Source: Amycolatopsis cihanbeyliensis (GTDB lineage: Bacteria; Actinomycetota; Actinomycetes; Mycobacteriales; Pseudonocardiaceae). Taken from it: a stretch of 64,000 nt of DNA. The notes under the pieces were generated by a model that was given only the letters and a program-made list of their open reading frames with translations, did no database searches and was not told the DNA's origin. This document shows positions 15,949 through 24,143 of this stretch, one piece after another. A program made the translations under genes and the position numbers. The stretch lies in assembly GCF_006715045.1 (NCBI RefSeq), contig NZ_VFML01000001.1, positions 1,240,001 to 1,304,000 of the forward strand, given 5' to 3'. Positions within the stretch are counted from its first letter, which is position 1, and every line of letters begins with the position of its first letter.

Positions 15949-16788
15949 TCAGCCGGGTTGGCCGGCCTCCACCGCCATGATCGCCTCCCGCACAGCCGCG
16001 GTGAATCGCCAGAACACCGCGGTGGTGGTGTGCTTGCGCCGGGAGCTGCTGTAGGTGCCGAACATCGACCTGCGCAACGGCGTGCTGAGCTCGAGCTGCC
16101 CGCCCATCCGGAGCAGGGTGCGATTCACGATGTTCTGTGCTGACCGGCCACCGAGTTCGGGGTAGCCGGCCGCGTCGCGGGCGTCGAACCCGGCGGCACG
16201 CAGCCGCTCCAGCAGCGATCGCTTCATCGGGTTCGGCTGGTCGGCGGCGCCGCCGACCAGCACCGCCTCACTGCCCGGCGGCTCGTCGATGGCCGCGGGG
16301 GTGCAGCCGTGCAGGCTGACCGCGTTCAGTGCCCCACCGCACCAGGACAGGGCGACCGGATCATCGCAGTGGGTGCTGGTGACGTGGAGCTCGCCGTTGT
16401 CGTCGTCCCGCACGCCCTCGAACATCCAGTAATCGTGCACCGGTCCGGCGGCCGGCCACGGCTCGAGGCTCGCGGGGTGGTACCCGGCGATCCCGAGGCA
16501 CAGTTCGGAGGTGCCGCCCTCGATCCCACCACCGTGCGCGGCGATGACCACGGTCTTCGGTACCGGGCCGGCGTCGGGCTCGCTGTCGTCCCGGATCGCG
16601 TGCCTGCGGTAGCGACGGGCGTAGTCGACGCCCTCGACCAGGTTCGGATCGGCGTAGAGCTCGGTGTTCGAACCGTAGCGATCCTCGGCGGTGGTCGGCT
16701 GGGCCCGCGCCGCCGGCGGCCCACCGAACAGCAGCGGCACACCGGTGATCATCCCGAGCAGGGTCCTGCGATCGGCTTCCACAGTCAA
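15949..16788 (-). CDS. Exported poly-gamma-glutamate hydrolase-like protein
   Basis: About 279 residues. A twin-arginine-like signal (ADRRTLLGMITG, then a hydrophobic run ending in ARA) starts the protein, and the core has VVIAAHGGGIEGGTSELCL, the zinc-site pattern of the phage-type poly-gamma-glutamate hydrolase family (PF05908). The TTG at 16788 is preferred because GGAGGG lies 8 nt upstream (16797-16802); GTG at 16782 is the alternative. A much longer frame running upstream overlaps phoD and is a shadow. It probably cleaves amide-linked glutamyl polymers outside the cell; the real substrate is unknown. Confidence 0.7.
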   Translation of the reverse strand: MTVEADRRTLLGMITGVPLLFGGPPAARAQPTTAEDRYGSNTELYADPNLVEGVDYARRYRRHAIRDDSEPDAGPVPKTVVIAAHGGGIEGGTSELCLGIAGYHPASLEPWPAAGPVHDYWMFEGVRDDDNGELHVTSTHCDDPVALSWCGGALNAVSLHGCTPAAIDEPPGSEAVLVGGAADQPNPMKRSLLERLRAAGFDARDAAGYPELGGRSAQNIVNRTLLRMGGQLELSTPLRRSMFGTYSSSRRKHTTTAVFWRFTAAVREAIMAVEAGQPG

Positions 16789-16820
16789 CCAGTAAACCCT
16801 CCGCTGGGAGTTCGGGGGAA

Positions 16821-16855
16821 GTTCATCCGAACAGCGGGTGTGACGTTCACGTACT
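16821..16855. promoter_or_regulatory. Possible PHO-box-like direct repeats
   Basis: GTTCATCCGAA at 16821 and GTTCACGTACT at 16845 lie in the 98-bp gap between the divergent starts at 16788 and 16887. They resemble the 11-nt GTTCA-rich units bound by PhoP in Streptomyces, and phoD genes are classical PhoP targets. The spacing (24 nt) is not the exact multiple of 11 expected, so the call is weak. Confidence 0.3.
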
Positions 16856-16886
16856 TTATGTATCACTGCGGGACGTGACTCCCACC

Positions 16887-18509
16887 ATGTCGTTCGACCG
16901 ACGTACCTTTCTCCGTACCTCCGCCATCGCGGGCGGGGCCCTGCTCGTGCCGGCGGCCCTGGCCGGCCCGGTGAACGCCGCCGCGCCCCAGTTCGCGCAC
17001 GGTGTCGCCTCCGGCGATCCACTCCCGGACAACGTCCTGCTCTGGACCCGGGTCACGCCCACCCCCGACGCCACACCCGGTTCGGGTGCGGGGCCCACCG
17101 TCGAGCTGGGCTGGGAGGTGGCCACCGACCCCGGCTTCGGCACCGTGGTCGCCTCCGGTACCACGACCACCGGACCGGAACGCGACCACACCGTGAAGGT
17201 GGCGGCAGGCGGGCTCCGGCCGGGTACCGAGTACCACTACCGCTTCACCTTCGACGGAGTGCGATCCCCCGCCGGCCGCACCCGCACCGCGCCGGCCACC
17301 GAAGCCGACGTGGCCAGGTTGCGGCTCGGGCTGGTCTCCTGCTCCAACTGGCAGGCCGGATACTTCTCCGCGTACCGGCACCTCGCCGCCCGCTCGGACC
17401 TGGACGGCGTGTTGCACGTCGGCGACTACCTCTACGAGTATCCGGTGGGTGGCTACGGGGCCCGCGGGGTCACCGTACGGCCGCATGAGCCCGCCACGGA
17501 GATCCTCGGCCTTGCCGACTACCGGCGCAGGCACGCGCAGTACAAGAGCGACCCCGACCTGCAGGCGCTGCACCGTGCCGTGCCGTGGTTCATCACCTGG
17601 GACGACCACGAGTACGCCAACGACACCTGGTCCGGCGGCGCCGAGAACCATCAGCCGGACGAGGGGCCGTGGGCCGCGCGCAAGGCGGCCGCGCACCGGG
17701 CGTACTTCGAGTGGATGCCGGTGCGGATGGGTCCGGAAGGGCGGATCTACCGCCGCTTCCGCTGGGGCCGGCTCGCCGAACTGTCCCTTTTGGACCTGCG
17801 AAGCTACCGGTCGAAACAGACCACCCCGTCCTCCGGTGATCCCGGCGACCCGGACCGCACCATCACCGGGGACCCGCAGATGGCCTGGCTCACCTCGGGG
17901 CTGGCCGAAAGCGATGCGCGCTGGAAGCTGGTCGGCAACTCAGTGATGATCACACCGATCTCGCTGAGCAATATCGAGGCCCGGTTCCTCGAAGCGCTCG
18001 GCGAGTTGATCGGCCTTCCGGTCGGCAGCGTGGCGGCCAACGCCGACGCCTGGGACGGCTACACCGCCGACCGGCAGGAACTGCTCGGGCAGCTGGCGGA
18101 CAACCGGGTAACCAACACGGTGTTCCTCACCGGCGACATCCACTCCTCCTGGGCCGCGGACATACCGCTGGACCGCTCGAGCTACTGGTGGAACCGCAAC
18201 AGCGCGGCGACCGAGTTCGTCACCACCTCCGTCACCAGCGACAACATCGACGACATCCTGAAGGTCGCGCCGCGCACGGTGTCCCCGCTCGCCGAGGCGG
18301 CCCTGCGCACCCGCAACTGGCACCTGGAGTATGTCGAGTTGGACTCGCACGGCTACTCGGTGGTGGATGTCGACCCTGACCGGGTGCAGGTGGACTGGTA
18401 CTACCTGAACGACCGGCTCAGTCCCACGTCCGGAGTCCGTTACGGCAGGTCGATGGCCACCGCGAGCGGGTCACAGCGGGTGCGCGCGGCGGACGGCCCG
18501 GTAGGCTGA
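16887..18509 (+). CDS. phoD: Alkaline phosphatase PhoD family, Tat-exported
   Basis: A 540-residue phosphodiesterase/phosphomonoesterase. The Tat signal is clear (FDRRTFLRTSAIAGGA, cut near VNA). An Ig-like PhoD_N domain spans about 35-130 (HGVASGDPLPDNVLLWTRV at its start), followed by the metallophosphatase core with SCSNWQ, HVGDYLYEY, TWDDHEYAND and LTGDIHSSW, which carry the metal ligands. It releases phosphate from phosphodiesters outside the membrane using Ca/Fe. The ATG at 16887 is chosen over the GTG at 16875 because the Tat motif then lies at the usual distance. Confidence 0.93.
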   Translation: MSFDRRTFLRTSAIAGGALLVPAALAGPVNAAAPQFAHGVASGDPLPDNVLLWTRVTPTPDATPGSGAGPTVELGWEVATDPGFGTVVASGTTTTGPERDHTVKVAAGGLRPGTEYHYRFTFDGVRSPAGRTRTAPATEADVARLRLGLVSCSNWQAGYFSAYRHLAARSDLDGVLHVGDYLYEYPVGGYGARGVTVRPHEPATEILGLADYRRRHAQYKSDPDLQALHRAVPWFITWDDHEYANDTWSGGAENHQPDEGPWAARKAAAHRAYFEWMPVRMGPEGRIYRRFRWGRLAELSLLDLRSYRSKQTTPSSGDPGDPDRTITGDPQMAWLTSGLAESDARWKLVGNSVMITPISLSNIEARFLEALGELIGLPVGSVAANADAWDGYTADRQELLGQLADNRVTNTVFLTGDIHSSWAADIPLDRSSYWWNRNSAATEFVTTSVTSDNIDDILKVAPRTVSPLAEAALRTRNWHLEYVELDSHGYSVVDVDPDRVQVDWYYLNDRLSPTSGVRYGRSMATASGSQRVRAADGPVG

Positions 18510-18615
18510 CCGGCACCGAACAGGCAACGTTCATTCGTTATCTTCTCGCGACTTCATCGTGACCTCACGGCCGCTCCCCTAGGCTGGGCCTCATCGAGCC
18601 AAGGGAGGGTCGAAC

Positions 18616-18987
18616 ATGTCGTCACTGATCGGACACCAACCCTGCGCTTTCGCCGATGCCCGGCGGCACGGCCGGGTCGGGGTCGTACACGTCAACGGTG
18701 ACATCGACCTTGCGACCGCCGATACCGTCCGCCGGGCCATCGGAGGCGAGCTGGCCACGGACCCTGCCGCGTTGGTCATCGACCTGTCCAGCGTCGAGTT
18801 CTTCGGCTCCACCGGCCTTTCGATCCTCGCCGACACCAGGGACGCGACCCGAGGGCGGGTACGGCTGGGCGTCGTGGCGACCCAGCACGCCGTGCTGCGC
18901 CCGCTACGGCTGTTCGGGTTCTGCGACAGCATCCCGGTGCACACCTCGTTGCGGGAGGCGTTGGAGCAGGCGCGCCGGTTCGACTGA
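18616..18987 (+). CDS. STAS domain anti-sigma factor antagonist
   Basis: A 123-residue single STAS domain: VVHVNGDIDLATADTVRRAI opens the fold and VIDLSSVEFFGSTGLSIL contains the serine (FGSTG) that partner kinases phosphorylate in SpoIIAA-type proteins. GGGAGG lies upstream of the ATG. It should bind an anti-sigma kinase when unphosphorylated, but no cognate kinase or sigma factor is encoded next to it. Confidence 0.88.
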   Translation: MSSLIGHQPCAFADARRHGRVGVVHVNGDIDLATADTVRRAIGGELATDPAALVIDLSSVEFFGSTGLSILADTRDATRGRVRLGVVATQHAVLRPLRLFGFCDSIPVHTSLREALEQARRFD

Positions 18988-19023
18988 CCGGCGCGCGAAG
19001 GCGGTCGCCAGGGCCCTGCCCGC

Positions 19024-20082
19024 TCAGTCGTTCTCGTCGACGAACGCCACCATGATCGACATGGCGTCGTCCTGCGGATAACTCGAGTGATACACGCTGT
19101 GCAGGCCGAGCCGCTCACCCTCCCGTACCGACCCGAGATCCGGACCGAGGCAGGTACTCATCGACTCGATGTGCCCTTCGTACTCCGGGATGGAACCGTA
19201 GCCGGCCCGGGACGAACAGATCTCCTCTTCAGTATCCAAATTAGACAATGTGATCGACTCGCCGCCGTCGTGGATGTGGCCGCCCGCGCCTTTGAATGTG
19301 CCTTCGATCGTGGACGTCCATTCCCACCTGGTGTTCGACTCCCCTTCCGGAACACTGTGCTCGGAAAGGCGGCAGTTGTCGGCGTCCAGCCAGACGGGTG
19401 TGACCTCATCCATCCCGGGAGTGCCGGCCGGAACGTGCGTCATGGTCACCTCGAAGAACACCCGCTGTTCCTCGGGTTTCATATTCATCAGCTCGAGCGC
19501 CACGTAGGTAAGCGGCAGGAAGCCGTACCGCACGCCGTAGCCATCCGGTAGGGCGCCACCGGTGCGTTCGTTGCCCGTGGCGAAGATCCGGCGCCCGGCG
19601 AGACCCACCCAGCCGTCCTGGCAGGTGACATCCGATCTGGACCTGTCGAAGAAGACCGCATGGTGCAGCATCGCTCCACTGTGGTAGTTCGCCGAACTCC
19701 CGTCGGCGTAGCTGAGGTCTGGCTGGATTCCGGTGATGTAGCAGTTCACGCAGGGCGGCAACAGCAACGCCAGTGCCCGCGTGTGCGTGCCGTGCATGGG
19801 CTCGTCCGGCCCGTGCGTCGGTCTGACGCCGTGGTCGTGTCCGCCACCTTCGTGCGGTTTCATGGTCAACGGCCCGATCCGTACCGTGGTCCGTTCGGAG
19901 CCGTCCGGCAGGCTCTGCCTGTGCACGATCCGCGGCTCACCGGAAACCACCTCCGTCCCGTTCCGTTGGTCCCGCGGCGAATCGGCTCCGGCCGCGCTCG
20001 GCACGACCAGCACGAACGTTCCCACCAGCAGCGCGGCGAACGCCGCACGGGCACGATTTCGAGAATGCGTTACTCCGCGCAC
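19024..20082 (-). CDS. Secreted copper-monooxygenase-like (SURNod19/PHM-like) protein
   Basis: 352 residues from the GTG at 20082, which has AAAGGAG 6 nt upstream; a longer frame upstream is not needed. A signal peptide (RNRARAAFAALLVGTFVLVV, cut near AGA) leads a histidine-rich exported protein with HEGGGHDHG, a CVNC pair, GAMLHHAVFF and a late GGHIHDGG. The HH pair followed by aromatic residues and the later HIHDGG recall the copper ligands of type II ascorbate-dependent monooxygenases and the plant SURNod19 domain. Enzymatic activity is not proven by sequence. Monocistronic. Confidence 0.55.
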   Translation of the reverse strand: MRGVTHSRNRARAAFAALLVGTFVLVVPSAAGADSPRDQRNGTEVVSGEPRIVHRQSLPDGSERTTVRIGPLTMKPHEGGGHDHGVRPTHGPDEPMHGTHTRALALLLPPCVNCYITGIQPDLSYADGSSANYHSGAMLHHAVFFDRSRSDVTCQDGWVGLAGRRIFATGNERTGGALPDGYGVRYGFLPLTYVALELMNMKPEEQRVFFEVTMTHVPAGTPGMDEVTPVWLDADNCRLSEHSVPEGESNTRWEWTSTIEGTFKGAGGHIHDGGESITLSNLDTEEEICSSRAGYGSIPEYEGHIESMSTCLGPDLGSVREGERLGLHSVYHSSYPQDDAMSIMVAFVDEND

Positions 20083-20536
20083 CCGAAACTCCTTTCCGGA
20101 GAGCAATGAACGCGTCGGGAACGAAATTACTACCGAGATACGCGACTCCACAGCGGAAGCTGACGTGAACCGGTCAAGTAGCACGAATACTCGTGCTCTC
20201 GCCCACCGGCCTGTCACGGCCGATACAGACACGCTGCCCGCCGAGCGCACACCCGTCGCTGGTGTCATCCGGGGTGACATTTGCCGTTCGAGCGTTCATC
20301 GCCGTCCATAAAATGATCTTTCTCTTGTTCCCAACCGCTGTTCCTGGCCGGTGCTGACCACCGGACACGGTGCGGCCTGAGCCTTACCCTTCCGGAAGAT
20401 GTCACGTACCGGTGAGTGCCCGGCACTCAAGTTCGGACGAATCTGCGGAGTTTTGACCTCAATCCGTTGACAATTTAGCCTGTTCGGCAAGTCCTGCACG
20501 AGGAGTGGATTCCGGCCGGCGCAAGGGAGCGGCATC
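20083..20536. other. 454-bp divergent intergenic region
   Basis: The gap between the divergent secreted-protein gene and the pucR gene has no credible ORF. It holds a TTGACA at 20467-20472 that could be a -35 element for pucR, though no good -10 is seen at the usual distance. Lower GC around 20310-20335 fits a promoter region on the minus side. I see no repeat of either family here. Confidence 0.4.
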
Positions 20537-21775
20537 ATGCAGGTGTCCGGAAGATCTCTTGCCAACCAACCGTGGCGGGACCTGCCCGTCGAGGTCGCGA
20601 CCGTGCTGCGGCCACGGTTGGACGGCATCGCGCTGGAAATGATTGAGGTGATTCGGCAGCAGGTTCGAGGCTATCGCAGGCCGTTGGACTCCGCGTTCGG
20701 CCGCGACCTGGTCGCGGCCGTGCGTAGGGCCCTGCACCAGTTCGTGGAGCTCATCGAGAACCCGGACGGCTCGCAACGGGACAATGTGGTGTTCTTCCGC
20801 GGCCTTGGCAGGACGGAGTTCCGCGTCGGCCGCAGCATGGACCTGTTGCAGGCCGCCTACCGGGTGGGTGCGCGGGTGGCCTGCCATCGCTATGTCGAGA
20901 TCGCCCGCGCCGCCGCGCTGCCCACGGACACCGTGTTGTCGTTGAGCGAGGCGGTACTGGCGCACATCAACGCGCTGGCCGAGGAGTCGGTGCGGGGCTT
21001 CGCCGACGCGGAGTCGCAGAGCTCGGGTCAGCGTTCCCGACAGCGCCGGGCACTCGCCGAACGGCTGCTCGAGCGCGACCCCGATCCGGCCGCCTCGCTG
21101 GAACCACTCGCGGCGCAGGCCGAGTGGGCACTGCCGACCAGCATCGCCTGTTTGACCACCAGGAAACCAAGCAATGGCGACTCCGGCGTCCTCGCCGAGC
21201 TTGACGACTCGGTGCTGGTACTGCCCCGTGGCAGCGAGTTGCACCTGCTGCTGCCGGACCCGGACGCCAACGGCACACTCGGCGAGGTGGAGGCGGCGCT
21301 GCGCGGCCGGACCACCGTACTCGGCCCGACGGTGCCGCTGCGCAAGGCGTGGTTGTCGATGAACTGCGCCCGGCTGGTGCTCCGACTCGCCAACCGGGGG
21401 CTCGCCGACCTGGCCGGTCTTGTACCCGCCACCGAGCATCTCGGCAACGCCGTGTTGTTGCTGGCCAATGACCAGATCAGCGACGTACTGTCCGAACACG
21501 CGCTCGGTAGCCTGACCGCCCTTGCCTCGGGGAAGGCACAGCGGCTCGAGGAAACCCTGGACGCGCTGTTGGCATCCTGGGGCCGCAGCGCTCCCGAGGT
21601 CGCCTCAACACTGGGGATTCACCCGCAAACAGCACGCAACCGGCTGCGCCAACTCGACGAACTGCTCGGTGACCGGCTTGCCGATCCCACGTTCCGGTTC
21701 GAGGCCGAGATCGTGCTCCGCACCCGCGCGCTACTGCGTTCCATGCAGGGCGAAAGCCCGACCGGAGCCAACTGA
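20537..21775 (+). CDS. PucR/CdaR family transcriptional regulator
   Basis: A 412-residue regulator. The first about 150 residues match the N-terminal domain of actinobacterial PucR proteins (RDLVAAVRRALHQFVELI, then FFRGLGRTEFRVGRSMDLLQAAYR). The C-terminal PucR_2 helix-turn-helix reads TLGIHPQTARNRLRQLDELL near residues 358-377. GGGAG precedes the ATG. No target is evident nearby: the downstream stretch is non-coding, and the divergent neighbour encodes a secreted copper-protein-like product. Confidence 0.9.
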   Translation: MQVSGRSLANQPWRDLPVEVATVLRPRLDGIALEMIEVIRQQVRGYRRPLDSAFGRDLVAAVRRALHQFVELIENPDGSQRDNVVFFRGLGRTEFRVGRSMDLLQAAYRVGARVACHRYVEIARAAALPTDTVLSLSEAVLAHINALAEESVRGFADAESQSSGQRSRQRRALAERLLERDPDPAASLEPLAAQAEWALPTSIACLTTRKPSNGDSGVLAELDDSVLVLPRGSELHLLLPDPDANGTLGEVEAALRGRTTVLGPTVPLRKAWLSMNCARLVLRLANRGLADLAGLVPATEHLGNAVLLLANDQISDVLSEHALGSLTALASGKAQRLEETLDALLASWGRSAPEVASTLGIHPQTARNRLRQLDELLGDRLADPTFRFEAEIVLRTRALLRSMQGESPTGAN

Positions 21776-21879
21776 CCAGCCTCCATCTCTTGCTAGAACG
21801 GTGGGGTGTCGTCTGGTTCTGGGGTGAGGGGTTCGTGGAGGGGTTGGGGTGGGTTGGTGTGGATGTCGCCGCCCCAGGG

Positions 21880-22183
21880 CGAGGGTGCGTTCGACCCGGT
21901 GCGGGGTCCACCGCACCCGCCCGGCCACTTCCTTCACCACCGATTCGCGCGCCCCACCTTCCTGGGCGAATCGGGTCAGTAGCATCACCCTCCACGCTTC
22001 GGCCCGAGCGATCACCCGCTCGTTGGCTTCTAAGTCCCCGGGGGGGTTCTGTCGTCGTCCGGGGGATCCGTATGTGGATCGGAACGGTATCTTTCCACGC
22101 CCTCAATGATATCGAAATCCCCGACAGAATGTGGTGGAGACGGCAATACTGGTTGGTTTTCACCCGAATGTGTGTTCGAAATG
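21880..22183 (-). pseudogene. Remnant of a DUF222/13E12-type HNH endonuclease gene
   Basis: Read on the minus strand, a fragment with DFDIIEGVERYRSDPHTDPP is followed, after a one-base shift at a run of seven Gs (22040-22046), by DLEANERVIARAEAWRVMLL and then a TPHRVERTLALG segment. The RAEAWR...LLTRFA pattern resembles the N-terminal DUF222 part of the 13E12/HNH endonuclease family abundant in actinobacteria. No clear start codon and no HNH domain remain. The family call is from pattern memory and is tentative. Confidence 0.4.
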
Positions 22184-22361
22184 ACCGGGGTGGTCGGCGC
22201 GGCGGGGAGTCTCGTTCCGTGGGGTGCTGGCGCTGGCGAACAGGCCTGCCAGGGGTGATCCGGGGAGCGCCAGTGCCTCACGGCGCGCCGAAGGCGTGCC
22301 CGAAACGACACCACAACCGCCCCCGCCACCCGCCACCTCAACCGACACCCCGCGAACGGCA

Positions 22362-22463
22362 AACTCGCCTACATGAATGGCAAACACGGTTACGTGAGCA
22401 GCAAACTCGTGCGCGGGAATGGCCAACGCGTGCGCGTGGGCGGCAAACACGGTGGGCGGTAGT
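22362..22463. repeat. 21-nt tandem repeat, locus 3
   Basis: Nearly five units at 21-nt spacing with core GGCAAAC(T/A)CG(C/G)NTACGTGA, closely related to loci 1 and 2. The array ends about 37 nt before the 3' end of the minus-strand AMP-ligase gene. Read on the minus strand it is open and translates to a repeating FAAH/FAIH seven-residue motif, because 21 nt is seven codons; this is probably incidental. Confidence 0.75.
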
Positions 22464-22499
22464 GGGGAGGTGAGCGGCGTACGCGCGCGACCGCCTGGG

Positions 22500-24143
22500 C
22501 TACCGGTCGGTCGCGCGCAGTTCCGCCTCCGCGCGCAGCGCGCGCCGATCGACCTTCCCCGCCGCCCCCAACGGCAACGCGGGCAGCAGGAGCAGTTTCT
22601 CCGGGAACTTGCGCTGCTCGAGACCGGCGCGGCCGAGGTGGTCGGTGAGATCGGCTAGGGTCGGTGACCCGGTGCTGGCGACGCACGCACACAACCGCTC
22701 CCCCAGCACCGGGTCGCTGACCGGGACACAGGCCACGTCGGTGATCGCCGGATGGGTGATCAGCATGGCCTCCACCTCGGCGGGACTGAGGTTCATCCCG
22801 CCACGGATCACCACGTCCTTGAGCCTGCCCACCACGAGGAGGTAGCCCTCCGCGTCGATCAGGCCGAGGTCACCGGTGCGCACCCAGCCGCCGTCGATGC
22901 GGTAGCGCTGGTCGAGTTCGGGGGCGGCCACGTAGCACAGCGGGGTCATCGGGCCGCGCGCCACGATCTCGCCGATCTCACCGCGAGGCACCTCCCGCAG
23001 CTCGGTGTCCACGATCCGCACCTCGGCCACCGCGGGATTGGGCTGGCCGGCCGTGGTCGCACGCGGCGGCGGGTCGTCGAGCGCGGTGTGACAACTCACG
23101 CCGTCGGCCGAGCCGTACAGGTTGATCACCGGGCACCCCAGCGCGTTCCGGCCGCGCCGTACGGTCGGCTCGTCCAGCACCGAACCGCCGAGCACCACCG
23201 CATGCAGGCTGCTGGTGTCGGTACCGGCGAAGTCCGGGTGGTCCAACACCATCCGCAGCATGGTCGGCACACCGAGCAGGTGGGTGGGGCGCGCGCGGTG
23301 GATCAGCTCCAAGGTCGTGCCCGCGTCGAACCGCGGCTGCAACAGCAGGGTCCCACCGAAGGCGGCGAGCGTGACGGCGGTACCGCTGCTGCCGAAGGCC
23401 GAGGCCAGCGGAACCAGGAACAGGTTGCGCATCGGGGTGGAATCCCGGCGCAGCCCGGCCATCATGGCGCCGCGCCCGCCGGCCAGCGCGTTGTGCGAGT
23501 AGAGCACCATCTTCGGTTCCGCCTCGGAACCGGAGGTGACCAGGATCCTGGCCGGGCCGTCCGGGTCCGGCTGTGCGGGCCGGAAACCGTGCGTTCCCCC
23601 GGCGAGCAGGGCGTGCATCGGGACGCAGCCGCGTGGCGTTTCGGTACCGACCGCCACCACGGCACGCAACGTGGGCAGCTCGGTGGCGAGCGCGCGAATC
23701 CGTTCGGCGCACGGGAAGTCGCCGTACTCGGTCACGGTGATCACGGCCACGGCCTCGGACCGGGCGAGCAGGCTCGCCGCCTCCCGCTGGCCACGGCCGG
23801 CCGGGTAGGGCAACGCCACCGCACCCAGCGCGGCGATCGCGAGATCGGTGACACAAGCAAGCCGCCCGTTGGGCAGCTGCACCGCGACCACATCGCCGGG
23901 TCCGACACCGAGCCCGGCCAGCCCGGCGGCGAGGCCGCGCGCCATCTCGTCCAACTCCAGGTAGCTGACCTCGCCATCCGCGTCGATCACCGCGGGCCTG
24001 CCCGGTGCCGCCGCACACTGCTCGCTGAACAACGTGTACAGGTCGCGGTCCGGATAGTTGCCCGCCGCGGACCACGAGCGGCGTACCGAGGCCGGTACGA
24101 GGTCGGCGTACCGGCCGGTTCTCGGCTGCTCCGCGGTGGTCAT
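22500..24143 (-). CDS. AMP-binding acyl-CoA synthetase/ligase
   Basis: A 547-residue ANL-superfamily ligase. The ATP loop reads LVTSGSEAEPK (serine-rich P-loop with E replacing the usual TGxPKG pattern), the adenine-binding part INLYGSADG, the hinge region GWVRTGDLGLIDAEGY and the catalytic lysine GAAGKVDRRAL near the C-terminus. It should activate a carboxylic acid as acyl-AMP and load it on CoA. The ATG at 24143 overlaps the stop of the upstream CoA-transferase (ATGA), so the two are coupled. The substrate is unknown. Confidence 0.88.
   Translation of the reverse strand: MTTAEQPRTGRYADLVPASVRRSWSAAGNYPDRDLYTLFSEQCAAAPGRPAVIDADGEVSYLELDEMARGLAAGLAGLGVGPGDVVAVQLPNGRLACVTDLAIAALGAVALPYPAGRGQREAASLLARSEAVAVITVTEYGDFPCAERIRALATELPTLRAVVAVGTETPRGCVPMHALLAGGTHGFRPAQPDPDGPARILVTSGSEAEPKMVLYSHNALAGGRGAMMAGLRRDSTPMRNLFLVPLASAFGSSGTAVTLAAFGGTLLLQPRFDAGTTLELIHRARPTHLLGVPTMLRMVLDHPDFAGTDTSSLHAVVLGGSVLDEPTVRRGRNALGCPVINLYGSADGVSCHTALDDPPPRATTAGQPNPAVAEVRIVDTELREVPRGEIGEIVARGPMTPLCYVAAPELDQRYRIDGGWVRTGDLGLIDAEGYLLVVGRLKDVVIRGGMNLSPAEVEAMLITHPAITDVACVPVSDPVLGERLCACVASTGSPTLADLTDHLGRAGLEQRKFPEKLLLLPALPLGAAGKVDRRALRAEAELRATDR

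Larger units (their letters stand above)
21776..22499. other. 724-bp non-coding stretch with gene remnant and repeats
   Basis: This gap between pucR and the minus-strand AMP ligase contains a decayed minus-strand gene fragment (about 21880-22183) and an array of 21-nt repeats (22362-22463). The G/T-rich strand composition at 21800-21880 differs from neighbouring genes. No intact gene is seen. Confidence 0.5.

Noticed and set aside
16875..16886. Upstream GTG start for phoD
   Set aside because: No better ribosome binding site than for the ATG at 16887, and the Tat motif then lies at the normal distance from the N-terminus.
22160..22450. 96-residue minus-strand protein made of FAAH-like heptads
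   Set aside because: The heptads arise only because the 21-nt DNA repeat is seven codons long; no ribosome binding site and no sensible continuation.
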